In this document: positions 34,491 to 41,936 of the stretch, in pieces
How positions within the stretch are numbered: the first letter of the stretch is position 1
Layout of the letters: each line of letters begins with the position of its first letter
DNA from: Streptomyces sp. GESEQ-35
GTDB lineage: Bacteria; Actinomycetota; Actinomycetes; Streptomycetales; Streptomycetaceae
Direction of reading: 5' to 3'
Length of the DNA: 64,000 bases
Assembly (NCBI RefSeq): GCF_017948485.1
Contig: NZ_JAFFSX010000028.1
Location: forward strand, 1-64,000
Notes under the pieces: generated by a model
What the model saw: only the letters and a program-made list of their open reading frames with translations
Told to the model about the DNA's origin: nothing
Databases searched by the model: none
Translations under genes and position numbers: made by a program

Positions 34491-36702
34491 GCCGGCGCCT
34501 CCGGGCGTCTATGAGCATCTCCTGGATGTTCCGCAGGGGCTGGCCGTCCGCGTCGGTCGCGTGCCGGGTCCACTCGCCTTCCGGACCGAGATGCCAGGAC
34601 GCGGTGGTGTCGGACATCCCGGTCTCGAGGAGCCGGTTGAGCGCGGCGCGGTGAGCCGGGTCGGTGACCCTGACCAGCGCCTCGATGCGGCGGTCGAGGT
34701 TGCGGTGCATCATGTCGGCGCTGCCGATCCACACCTCGGGTTCGCCGCCGTTGCCGAAGGCGAAGACCCGGGAGTGTTCGAGGAAGCGGCCGAGGATCGA
34801 GCGGACCCGGATGTTCTCGGAGAGGCCCGCCACGCCCGGACGCACCGCGCAGATGCCGCGCACCCAGATGTCGACCGGCACGCCCGCCTGGGACGCGCGG
34901 TACAGGGCGTCGATGACGGCTTCGTCCACCATCGAGTTGACCTTGATGCGGATGAACGCGGGGCGTCCGGCACGGTGGTGCTGGACCTCCTTCTCGATCC
35001 GCGAGATCAGGCCGTCCCTGAGGGACTTGGGGGCCACCAGCAGCCGTCGGTAGGTCTCGCGGCGCGAGTATCCCGACAGCCGGTTGAACAGGTCGGACAG
35101 GTCCGCGCCGACCTGGGGGTCGGCGGTGAGCAGGCCGAGGTCCTCGTAGAGGCGGGCCGTCTTCGGGTGGTAGTTGCCGGTGCCGACGTGGCAGTACCGC
35201 CGTAGCGTGTCGCCTTCCTGGCGGACCACCAGCGACAGCTTGCAGTGGGTCTTCAGGCCCACCAGGCCGTAGACGACATGGCAGCCGGCCTCCTCCAGCT
35301 TGCGCGCCCACTTGATGTTGGCGTGCTCGTCGAAGCGGGCCTTGATCTCGACCAGGACGAGGACCTGCTTGCCGGCCTCGGCGGCGTCTATGAGCGCGTT
35401 GACGATCGGGGAGTCGCCGGAGGTCCGGTACAGGGTCTGCTTGATCGCGAGGACGTCGTCGTCCTCGGCCGCCTGCTCCAGGAACGCCTGTACCGACGTG
35501 GAGAAGGAGTCGTACGGGTGGTGCAGCAGCACGTCCCGGTTGCGCAGCGCGGCGAAGATGTCGGGTGCGGACGCCGACTCGACCTCGGCGAGGTCGCGGT
35601 GGACGCCGGCGATGAACTTGCGGTACTTCAGCTCGGGCCGGTCGAGGCCGCCGATGCGGAAGAGGCCGGTGAGGTCGAGCGGACCCGGCAGCGGGTACAC
35701 CTCGGCCTCGCTGATCTTCAGCTCCCGCACCAGCAGGTCGAGCACCTCGCGGTCGATGGACTCCTCGACCTCCAGACGCACCGGCGGCCCGAACCGGCGC
35801 CGCATGAGCTCCTTCTCCAGCGCCTGGAGGAGGTTCTCGGCGTCGTCCTCCTCGACCTCCAGGTCCTCGTTGCGAGTGAGCCGGAAGGCGTGGTGCTCCA
35901 GGACCTCCATGCCCGGGAACAGCTCCTCCAGGTGGGCGGCGATGACGTCCTCGATGGGGACGTACCGGCCGGGGGAGCTCTCCAGGAAGCGGGACAGCAG
36001 CGGCGGCACCTTCACGCGGGCGAAGTGGCGGTGGCCGGTGACCGGGTTGCGTACGACGACGGCCAGGTTCAGGGAGAGGCCGGAGATGTACGGGAAGGGG
36101 TGCGCCGGGTCGACCGCGAGGGGGGTCAGGACCGGGAAGATCTGGTGCCGGAACAGCGTGAAGAGGCGCGCCTGCTCCTTTTCGGTCAGCTCGGCCCAGC
36201 GGACCAGGTGGATGCCCTCCTCCGCGAGGGAGGGGGCGACGTCCTCGTGGTAGCAGGCGGCGTGCCGGGCCATCAGCTCGCGGGAGCGGGCCCAGATCAT
36301 CTCCAGCACCTCACGCGGCTGGAGACCGGAAGCGGAACGCGTGGCGACACCGGTCGCGATACGGCGCTTCAGGCCGGCCACCCGGACCATGAAGAACTCG
36401 TCCAGGTTGGAGGCGAAGATCGCGAGGAAGTTCGCGCGCTCCAGCAGGGGCGTGTTCGGGTCCTCGGCGAGTTCGAGGACCCGTTCGTTGAACGCGAGCC
36501 AGCTGCGCTCCCGGTCCAGGAAGCGGCCCTGGGGCAACTGGGGCCCGTCGTACGGAGCCTCCTCGTAGGCGTCGAGGTCGGCATCGATGTCGGGTTCCAG
36601 GTCGGACACCGCGGCGGACACCGTGTGTGGCCGGTGTGCGGCTATGGAACCGACGGACGGTTGTGCATGCTGGACCTGTGCCTGGGCGTTCGACTGGCTC
36701 AT
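34471..36702 (-). CDS. ppk: Polyphosphate kinase PPK1
   Basis: Reversible polymerisation of ATP gamma-phosphate into polyphosphate. The 743-residue reading from ATG 36702 covers all four PPK domains: FLDRERSWLAFNERVLELAED (N domain), FPYISGLSLNLAV (head), and the catalytic C domains with GTGNYHPKTARLYEDLGLLT (phosphohistidine) and WIGSADMMHRNLDRRIEAL. The frame stays open to ATG 36861, adding 53 low-complexity residues; neither start has a strong ribosome site. In Streptomyces, ppk is known to be PhoP-controlled and to affect antibiotic production. The 3' end overlaps the CHAD gene. Confidence 0.92.
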   Translation of the reverse strand: MSQSNAQAQVQHAQPSVGSIAAHRPHTVSAAVSDLEPDIDADLDAYEEAPYDGPQLPQGRFLDRERSWLAFNERVLELAEDPNTPLLERANFLAIFASNLDEFFMVRVAGLKRRIATGVATRSASGLQPREVLEMIWARSRELMARHAACYHEDVAPSLAEEGIHLVRWAELTEKEQARLFTLFRHQIFPVLTPLAVDPAHPFPYISGLSLNLAVVVRNPVTGHRHFARVKVPPLLSRFLESSPGRYVPIEDVIAAHLEELFPGMEVLEHHAFRLTRNEDLEVEEDDAENLLQALEKELMRRRFGPPVRLEVEESIDREVLDLLVRELKISEAEVYPLPGPLDLTGLFRIGGLDRPELKYRKFIAGVHRDLAEVESASAPDIFAALRNRDVLLHHPYDSFSTSVQAFLEQAAEDDDVLAIKQTLYRTSGDSPIVNALIDAAEAGKQVLVLVEIKARFDEHANIKWARKLEEAGCHVVYGLVGLKTHCKLSLVVRQEGDTLRRYCHVGTGNYHPKTARLYEDLGLLTADPQVGADLSDLFNRLSGYSRRETYRRLLVAPKSLRDGLISRIEKEVQHHRAGRPAFIRIKVNSMVDEAVIDALYRASQAGVPVDIWVRGICAVRPGVAGLSENIRVRSILGRFLEHSRVFAFGNGGEPEVWIGSADMMHRNLDRRIEALVRVTDPAHRAALNRLLETGMSDTTASWHLGPEGEWTRHATDADGQPLRNIQEMLIDARRRRRGTATP

Positions 36703-36964
36703 GGACCCATTGTTCCGCGCCGGGAGCGAGACGGGCGCGTCGGAAGAAGCGGGAGGGAGCGCGACGGCGAATCCGGTGTCCCCGTTCACCGCTCCGTTTC
36801 CCGCCCCGTTCCTCGCGCGGCCCTCGGGGGGCGGCGCCGGCTCTGGCACGGCTGGCTGCATTCGCCGAGGGTCGCAAGCCCGGCTGAACCAATGGTTACG
36901 GCGACATGACGTGCGGGATAGCGGGGGGCGGCCCCGAGGCGTCTACGTCCCCCGGGTTTCCGTA

Positions 36965-37024
36965 CGCAGGGCAGCACGAAGCCCTGCGCATACGCCCCTA
37001 CCCGCTCTGAGGGACGTATGCGCA
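36965..37024 (-). terminator. Two overlapping, mutually exclusive hairpins
   Basis: CGCAGGGC (36965-36972) pairs with GCCCTGCG (36981-36988). TGCGCATACG (36985-36994) pairs with CGTATGCGCA (37015-37024). The two stems share bases 36985-36988 and cannot form together. The block lies 11 bp downstream of the permease gene stop and upstream of ppk, so it likely terminates the ABC operon; the exclusivity also permits an attenuator. Confidence 0.6.
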
Positions 37025-37034
37025 TCACGATGCG

Positions 37035-38015
37035 TCAGCCGGTACGGTGCCTGACCAGGCGGAACGCGATCAAGGCGGCTGCGGCGGCCACGGCCAGGAC
37101 GATGGCCGTCGCGGTGAGCTGGAGGGGCCAGTAGTGGGACGCCGGGTGGAAGTCGACGTAATAGGCGGTGGCGTCGAGGCGTTCCATGACGTGGCGGCAC
37201 TCCGGGATGAACGTGCCGCCGCAGTTGGGGTCGGCGATCCGGTCGCCGGACGTGGTCACCAGGCCGTAGCCGACCTCCGTGCCTTCCAGCGCCGGGCCGC
37301 TCTGCAGGCTGCTGAGCCGGGTTTCCGCCGGCCACAGATGTGGCAGCGCCTGGTTGAGGCCGAGCCACAGTGCGGCCACGGCAACCGCGCCGGTGCCGAG
37401 CGCGGCGAGTGAGCGGCGCAGGACCAGGCCCGCGAGGGCGCCGGCGAGCAGGCCGGTCAGGGCGAGGGCGACCGTGATGGGGCCGCCCGCGTAGAAGGTG
37501 GCCGAGTCGTGCCAGGACTTGGCGGTGTCGATCTTTCCCTCCCCTGCCGACCAGGCCAGATGGTGGAGGAGGACGAACAGTCCGGTGCCGGCGGTGACCA
37601 GGGCGGCCGGTACGGCGAGCTTGGCGGCCAGCCAGCGGGCGGGGGAGACGGACTGGGTCCAGGCCAGCCGGTCGGTGCCGTTCTCCAGTTCGCGGCCGAT
37701 CAGCGAGGCACCCGCCCAGGCGGCGACCAGGAACGGGACCGCCAGGACGGCGAAGGTCGCGTAGTTGTACACGTCCTTGTAGAGGACGATCGAGTCCTGG
37801 TCGTACACACAAGAGGGCTGCTCACAGGCGTTGTACTCCCGCCATGCCGCCGCCGCGTCGTCGGTGAGCGGGCCGCCCAGCCACAGGAGCGTGGCTGCGG
37901 TGATGACGAGGAGCGCTGCCCAGACGTACAGGGCGGGCCGGTGCAGTCGCAGCAGCCAGCGCAGCAGGTGGGGTGCGGGGGTGGGAGCCGGGGCTGTGGC
38001 GGTCAGGGCGGTCAC
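37035..38015 (-). CDS. ABC transporter permease (ABC-2 type)
   Basis: A 326-residue membrane protein with about six helices (LYVWAALLVITAATLLWL, FAVLAVPFLVAAWAGASLI, LTGLLAGALAGLVL, ALGTGAVAVAALWL, LQLTATAIVLAVAAAAALIAF) and a long extracytoplasmic loop containing two Cys pairs (CEQPSC, NCGGTFIPECRH). GRELENGTDRLAWTQSVSPARWLAAKL is typical of Streptomyces GntR-associated permeases of unknown substrate. GTG 38015 overlaps the stop of a duplicated chimeric ORF. Together with the ATPase and GntR genes upstream it forms one operon. Confidence 0.84.
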   Translation of the reverse strand: MTALTATAPAPTPAPHLLRWLLRLHRPALYVWAALLVITAATLLWLGGPLTDDAAAAWREYNACEQPSCVYDQDSIVLYKDVYNYATFAVLAVPFLVAAWAGASLIGRELENGTDRLAWTQSVSPARWLAAKLAVPAALVTAGTGLFVLLHHLAWSAGEGKIDTAKSWHDSATFYAGGPITVALALTGLLAGALAGLVLRRSLAALGTGAVAVAALWLGLNQALPHLWPAETRLSSLQSGPALEGTEVGYGLVTTSGDRIADPNCGGTFIPECRHVMERLDATAYYVDFHPASHYWPLQLTATAIVLAVAAAAALIAFRLVRHRTG

Positions 38016-38209
38016 GCGGGGATCTCCTGGGTCTCGGCCGCCCGAGCGGGGGCCTGCGGGTTGACGAGGAGTGCCGCCCGAACATTTAGGGCGGGGCGGT
38101 GCAGTCGCAGCAGCCGGCGCAGCAGGTGGGGCGAGGGAGCCGGGGCGGTCAGGGCGGTCACGCGGGGATCTCCTGGGTTTCGGCCGCCCGGGCGGGGGCC
38201 TGCGGGTTG
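37930..38209. repeat. Tandem direct duplication spanning ATPase end and permease start
   Basis: Copy A is about 37930-38063, copy B about 38088-38209. They match over their whole length apart from scattered substitutions and about 12 bp missing from copy B; the offset is 158 bp before the indel and 146 after. Each unit joins the permease 5' end to the ATPase 3' end, the product expected from a tandem duplication across the gene junction. Confidence 0.85.
38012..38161 (-). pseudogene. 49-codon chimeric ORF produced by the duplication
   Basis: This minus-strand frame opens with GTG overlapping the ATPase stop (GTGA at 38158-38161) and closes with TGA overlapping the permease GTG (38012-38015). 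Its first 28 or so residues, VTALTAPAPSPHLLRRLLRL and onward, copy the permease N-terminus. Its last 17, NPQAPARAAETQEIPA, copy the ATPase C-terminus. It is thus a gene-junction relic still in frame, and ribosomes could pass from ATPase through it to the permease. A function of its own is unlikely but cannot be excluded. Confidence 0.7.
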
Positions 38210-39039
38210 CGGAGGTAGGCGAGGACCAGCTCCTCCAAGGACGGGGCGCTCGTCCGCCAGCCGTCCGGCAGCGGGCCCGCCGGGCGGAGCAGGGCGGTGA
38301 GCTGGCGGCCGGTGGTGCGGGACTCGACGACGGTGTGGTGCGGGTCGAGGGGGGTGTCGGCGGGACCCGTCACGCGCGTGTGGGCCTGGAGCAGCTCGTC
38401 GAGCTCGCCCGCGAGCCGGGCCTGGCCGCCGCCGACCAGCAGCAGGTGGTCGCAGGAGTCCTCCAGCTCGGCGACCACGTGCGAGGACATCACGATCGTG
38501 GTGCCGTACTGCGCGGCCTGGGACATCAGGACGCCCATCAGCTCGTGCCGGGCCAGCGGGTCGAGGTCGGCCATCGGCTCGTCCAGGAGCAGCAGTTCGG
38601 GCCGCTTGGCCAGCGCGAGGGCGAGCGCGACGCGGGTGCGCTGGCCGCCGGAGAGGGAGCGCACCCGGGACTTCGGGTCGAGGTCGCCGTCGGCCACGAT
38701 CCGCTCGGCGGCCTGCGCGTCCCAGCGGCCGGGGTTGAGGTCGGCACCCATGCCCAGCGTCTCGGCGATCGTGAGCTGCGGATACAGCGGCTTTCTCTGG
38801 TCGACGAAACCGACACGCGCGCGTGCCGCCGCCGGAGATCCACCGAGGACGCGCACCGTGCCCTCGGTCGGGGCGAGCAGCCCGGCGGCGAGGGCGAGCA
38901 GCGTGGACTTGCCGGCGCCGTTCGGCCCGACGACCGCGCAGACGCGTCCGGTGGGCAGCTGGACGGTGCAGTCACGCAGCGCCCACCGCCTGCCGAAGCG
39001 TTTGCCCAGGCCGGCTGCCTCTATGGCCGTGTCGGTCAT
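38158..39039 (-). CDS. ABC transporter ATP-binding protein
   Basis: A 293-residue ATPase: Walker A GPNGAGKST, signature LSGGQRTRVALALALA, Walker B LLLLDEPMADLDP, H-loop SSHVV. It is the YtrB/CcmA-like class found behind short GntR regulators, usually exporting cell-wall-active compounds or responding to them. ATG 39039 overlaps the stop of the GntR gene (ATGA), and GGAGAACCG precedes it. Its last 17 codons belong to the duplicated block. Confidence 0.9.
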   Translation of the reverse strand: MTDTAIEAAGLGKRFGRRWALRDCTVQLPTGRVCAVVGPNGAGKSTLLALAAGLLAPTEGTVRVLGGSPAAARARVGFVDQRKPLYPQLTIAETLGMGADLNPGRWDAQAAERIVADGDLDPKSRVRSLSGGQRTRVALALALAKRPELLLLDEPMADLDPLARHELMGVLMSQAAQYGTTIVMSSHVVAELEDSCDHLLLVGGGQARLAGELDELLQAHTRVTGPADTPLDPHHTVVESRTTGRQLTALLRPAGPLPDGWRTSAPSLEELVLAYLRNPQAPARAAETQEIPA

Positions 39040-39443
39040 GTCGGTTCTCCCTGGAGGTGCTTCTCGCCTGCGGCGAAGTGTGTTTCGAGTACGGCAGTGA
39101 AGAGCGCGGCCACGTCCTCCCGCCCGAGACCCGCCTCGCGGGTCCGCTGTGCCCATGCGTCCAGTTCGGTGCGCAGGGGAGAGTCGGCGGGGGTGGTGTT
39201 CAGCCCGCGGCGTACGAAGGTGCCCAGGCCCCGGCGTGCCTCGACCAGGCCCTCCCGCTCCAGTTCGCGGTAGGCCTTGAGGACGGTGTTGGGGTTGATG
39301 GCGGTGGCTTCGACGACCTCGCGGGCCGCGGGGAGCTTGTCACCCGGCTCCAGCAGGCCCAGGCGGAGCGCCTGTTTGGTCTGCTGGACGATCTGGACGT
39401 AGGTGGCCACGCCGCTGTGCCGGTCGATACGGTATTCGACCAC
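39036..39443 (-). CDS. GntR family regulator, YtrA-type
   Basis: A short 135-residue GntR protein. The winged helix covers about residues 10-75 (YVQIVQQTKQALRLGLLEPGDKLPAAREVVE; INPNTVLKAYRELEREGLVEARRGLGTFV), with only a short helical C-terminus. This is the YtrA subfamily, which typically represses its own ABC operon. GTG start. A near-perfect palindrome lies just upstream at 39450-39485. Confidence 0.9.
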   Translation of the reverse strand: MVEYRIDRHSGVATYVQIVQQTKQALRLGLLEPGDKLPAAREVVEATAINPNTVLKAYRELEREGLVEARRGLGTFVRRGLNTTPADSPLRTELDAWAQRTREAGLGREDVAALFTAVLETHFAAGEKHLQGEPT

Positions 39444-39449
39444 TCGGCA

Positions 39450-39485
39450 ACCACCCTTTCACTAATTGAGTAGTGAAAGGGTGGT
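39450..39485. promoter_or_regulatory. 15-bp-arm palindromic GntR (YtrA-type) operator
   Basis: CCACCCTTTCACTA (39451-39464) and TAGTGAAAGGGTGG (39471-39484) are perfectly complementary around ATTGAG; the flanking A/T pair extends each arm to 15. It is 7 bp upstream of the gntR start and about 80 bp from the divergent ECF sigma gene, so both operons may be affected. Confidence 0.8.
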
Positions 39486-39566
39486 GGAAGGCGGCCCCGA
39501 AAGTCAAGCCGCAAAGCCATGGGCGAGGGTGTGAACCGATCCGTGGCGCCCGTGCGATGAGGAGAC

Positions 39567-40109
39567 GTGAGCGAAACGAGAAGCGACGGGGACCTGCTGC
39601 GAGCCATCGCGGCGGACGGGGACCGGCGCGCCTTCGAGGAGCTGTACCGGCGGTTCGCGCCGTGGCTCGCCGCCCGGCTGCGCGGCCGGTGCGCCGACGC
39701 CGGGATCGTCGACGACGTCGTACAGGAGACGTTCCTCGCGGTGTGGCGGGGCAAGGCCCGCTACCGGGAGGACGGCGATGTGGCCGGGTGGCTGTGGCGC
39801 ATCGGGTCGCGACGCCTGGTCGACGTACTGCGCGGCGACGGTGCCCGGGGCCGGCTGCGGCAGACGCTGGCGCGGCTGCGGCACCGGGACGAGGCGTCCG
39901 CGGAGGAGCGGGTGCTCGCGGGGGTCGAGCACGGGGACCTCGCGGGCGCCCTGGTCGGGCTCTCCCCGGAGCTGCGCGCGGTGCTCCAGGCGACGGTCGT
40001 CGACGGGCTGACCACCCGCGAGGCCGCCGTCCTGCTGGGAATACCGCCCGGCACGGTCAAGACACGGGCGATGCGTGCCCGCAAGCAACTGCGGGAGGCG
40101 CTGGCATGA
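39567..40109 (+). CDS. ECF RNA polymerase sigma factor
   Basis: A 180-residue sigma-70 family ECF factor. Sigma2 is ELYRRFAPWLAARLRGRCADAGIVDDVVQETFLAVWRG (about residues 26-62), sigma4 is LSPELRAVLQATVVDGLTTREAAVLLGIPPGTVKTRAMRARKQL (about 131-175). GTG start with GAGGAG about 4 bases upstream. It heads an operon with a 49-aa ORF, a zinc-finger anti-sigma membrane protein, an ABC ATPase and two membrane proteins, all with overlapping stop/start codons. Confidence 0.92.
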   Translation: MSETRSDGDLLRAIAADGDRRAFEELYRRFAPWLAARLRGRCADAGIVDDVVQETFLAVWRGKARYREDGDVAGWLWRIGSRRLVDVLRGDGARGRLRQTLARLRHRDEASAEERVLAGVEHGDLAGALVGLSPELRAVLQATVVDGLTTREAAVLLGIPPGTVKTRAMRARKQLREALA

Positions 40110-40255
40110 CGCACGTAACCGGGGGAGGCGCCGGAATGACGCGGGCGATCGGACAACGGGCCCGGCACACGGCTCGGCAGGGCGCCGGCCCGATCCGGCA
40201 CCTGCCGGAACCGGGGCCGTACGCACGCAAAGGACTTGAGGAGGTGCCCGCATGA
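40106..40255 (+). CDS. 49-aa basic ORF coupled between sigma and anti-sigma genes
   Basis: The frame starts with ATGA overlapping the sigma stop and ends with ATGA overlapping the anti-sigma start. The product opens MTHVTGGGAGMTRAIGQRAR and continues HTARQGAGPIRHLPEPGP; it is basic and shows no family. Its first 30 bp repeat the end of the sigma gene (GGGAGGCGCTGGCATGACGC versus GGGAGGCGCCGGAATGACGC, 30 bp apart), suggesting origin by a small duplication. It may be a real small protein or merely a translational bridge; the AGGAGG within it serves the anti-sigma gene. Confidence 0.5.
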   Translation: MTHVTGGGAGMTRAIGQRARHTARQGAGPIRHLPEPGPYARKGLEEVPA

Positions 40256-41079
40256 CCTGGCACGTATCTGATGAGGATCTACGGGCCTACGCGCGCGGCG
40301 AGTTGACCGCCCCCGCCCTCTGGTCCGCCGACACCCACCTCACCGCCTGTGACCGGTGCCGGGCCGTGCTCGCCGAGGTCAGCGACCCGGTCGCGCTCGA
40401 CGCCGGCTGGGAGCGGCTGGACGCCGAGCTGGACGCGCCCCGGCCGGGCTGGTTCGAGGCGCTGCTGGTGCGGATCGGGGTGCCCGATCACACGGCGCGG
40501 CTGCTCGCGGCGACACCGGTGATGCGCGGCTCGTGGCTGGGCGCGGTCGTCGGAGTGCTCGTGCTGACCGTCGTGGTGACGAACGTGTCCCCGGTGACCC
40601 GGTCGCCCACGATGTTCCTCGCCCTCGCGCCGCTGCTGCCCCTTGCGGGGGTCGCGGTGTCGTACGGGCCCGCGCTGGACCCGACGTACGAGATGGCCGT
40701 CGTGTCCCCGGTGCACGGGTTCCGGCTGCTGATGATCCGTACGGTGGCCGTGCTCGCCGCCGGACTCGGCCTCAACGGCCTGGCGACCCTCGCGCTTCCG
40801 GCGTACGGCCTTCAGGCCCTCGCCTGGCTGCTGCCCGCACTCGCCCTCACCGCGACCGGGCTCGCGCTGACCCCGCGTCTCGGGCCGGTGCTCGCGCCGT
40901 CCCTCGTCGGCGGCGGGTGGATCGCGCTGCTGCTGGTCGCGCAGGCGACGGCCGACGGACCGCTCGCACCCTTCACCGCGGCCGGACAGGGCGCGGCAGC
41001 CGCCGTCGCCATGCTCGCCGCCGGTCTGCTCTTCCTCCTTCGTGACCGCTTCGACCTCTTCAACGGGAGCGCCGCATGA
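40252..41079 (+). CDS. Zinc-finger anti-sigma factor, membrane protein
   Basis: A 275-residue membrane protein. The N-terminal zinc anti-sigma motif is HLTACDRCRAVLAE (H-x3-C-x2-C, about residues 27-40). It is followed by about six membrane helices from residue 90 (SWLGAVVGVLVLTVVVT, FLALAPLLPLAGVAVSYG and others). It probably holds the ECF factor at the membrane until a signal arrives. ATG with AGGAGG 7 bases upstream, overlapping the 49-aa ORF; the next gene again overlaps by ATGA. Confidence 0.86.
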   Translation: MTWHVSDEDLRAYARGELTAPALWSADTHLTACDRCRAVLAEVSDPVALDAGWERLDAELDAPRPGWFEALLVRIGVPDHTARLLAATPVMRGSWLGAVVGVLVLTVVVTNVSPVTRSPTMFLALAPLLPLAGVAVSYGPALDPTYEMAVVSPVHGFRLLMIRTVAVLAAGLGLNGLATLALPAYGLQALAWLLPALALTATGLALTPRLGPVLAPSLVGGGWIALLLVAQATADGPLAPFTAAGQGAAAAVAMLAAGLLFLLRDRFDLFNGSAA

Positions 41080-41936
41080 TCCCCACCGTCTCCGCCTCCG
41101 GGCTGAGCCTCCGCTACGGCGGAACCCGCGCCCTGGACGATGTCTCACTGCGGCTCACGCCCGGTGTGACGGGCCTGCTCGGCCCCAACGGAGCAGGAAA
41201 GACCACCTTGTTGCGGGTGCTCGCCACGGCCGTTCCCGCCGACCAGGGCGCCTTCACCGTCCTCGGCCACGACCCGGCGACCGCCGCCGGCCGCCACGAG
41301 GTCCGGCGCAACCTCGGCTACCTCCCCCAAACCCCCGGTTTCCACCCGGACTTCACGGCCTTCGAGTTCGTCGACTATGTGGCGATCCTCAAGGAGCTGA
41401 CCGACCGCGCCGCACGGCACCAGGAGGTGCGGCGGGTGCTGGAATGCGTCGATCTGTCGGACGTACGCGGCAAGCGGATCAAGAAGCTGTCCGGCGGTAT
41501 GCAGCAACGGGTCGCGCTGGCCGCCGCGCTGGTCGGCGACCCCGGGTTCCTGGTCCTCGACGAGCCGACCGTCGGCCTCGACCCCGAACAGCGCATGCGC
41601 TTCCGGGAGTTGATCGCACAGGCCGGTGAGGGCCGTTCGGTCCTGCTGTCCACCCACCAGACCGAGGACGTGGCGATGCTCTGCCACCGCGTCCTGGTCA
41701 TGGCGAGCGGCACCATCCGCTTCGACGGCACCCCCGCCGAGCTGACCGCACGGGCGGCCGGCCGGGTGTGGAGCAGTACGGAACGCGCGCCGGGCGCGAA
41801 GGCGGGCTGGCGCACGGGGCTGGGGACGTTCCGCAACGTGGGCGACCCGCCACCCGGGGCCGAACTACTCGAACCCACCCTGGAGGACGGCTACCTCCTC
41901 ACGCTCGACGGCGAGCCGGCGGAGGTGGCTGCATGA
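41076..41936 (+). CDS. ABC transporter ATP-binding protein
   Basis: A 286-residue ATPase with Walker A GPNGAGKTT, Q-loop NLGYLPQTPGF, signature LSGGMQQRVALAAAL, Walker B LVLDEPTVGLDP and H-loop STHQTEDV. It belongs to the drug/lipid-export (DRA or NatA-like) class. ATG overlaps the anti-sigma stop and its own stop overlaps the next membrane protein, its likely permease partner. Confidence 0.92.
   Translation: MIPTVSASGLSLRYGGTRALDDVSLRLTPGVTGLLGPNGAGKTTLLRVLATAVPADQGAFTVLGHDPATAAGRHEVRRNLGYLPQTPGFHPDFTAFEFVDYVAILKELTDRAARHQEVRRVLECVDLSDVRGKRIKKLSGGMQQRVALAAALVGDPGFLVLDEPTVGLDPEQRMRFRELIAQAGEGRSVLLSTHQTEDVAMLCHRVLVMASGTIRFDGTPAELTARAAGRVWSSTERAPGAKAGWRTGLGTFRNVGDPPPGAELLEPTLEDGYLLTLDGEPAEVAA

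Noticed and set aside
36789..36830. GTTC-type repeats in the ppk 5' region resembling a Pho box
   Set aside because: The repeat period is 12, not 11, on the wrong strand, and falls within a low-complexity stretch that may be coding.
36880..36900. GTAACCATTGGTTCAGCC upstream of ppk as a possible PhoP site
   Set aside because: The two units are 10 bp apart and poorly match the consensus; not enough to call.
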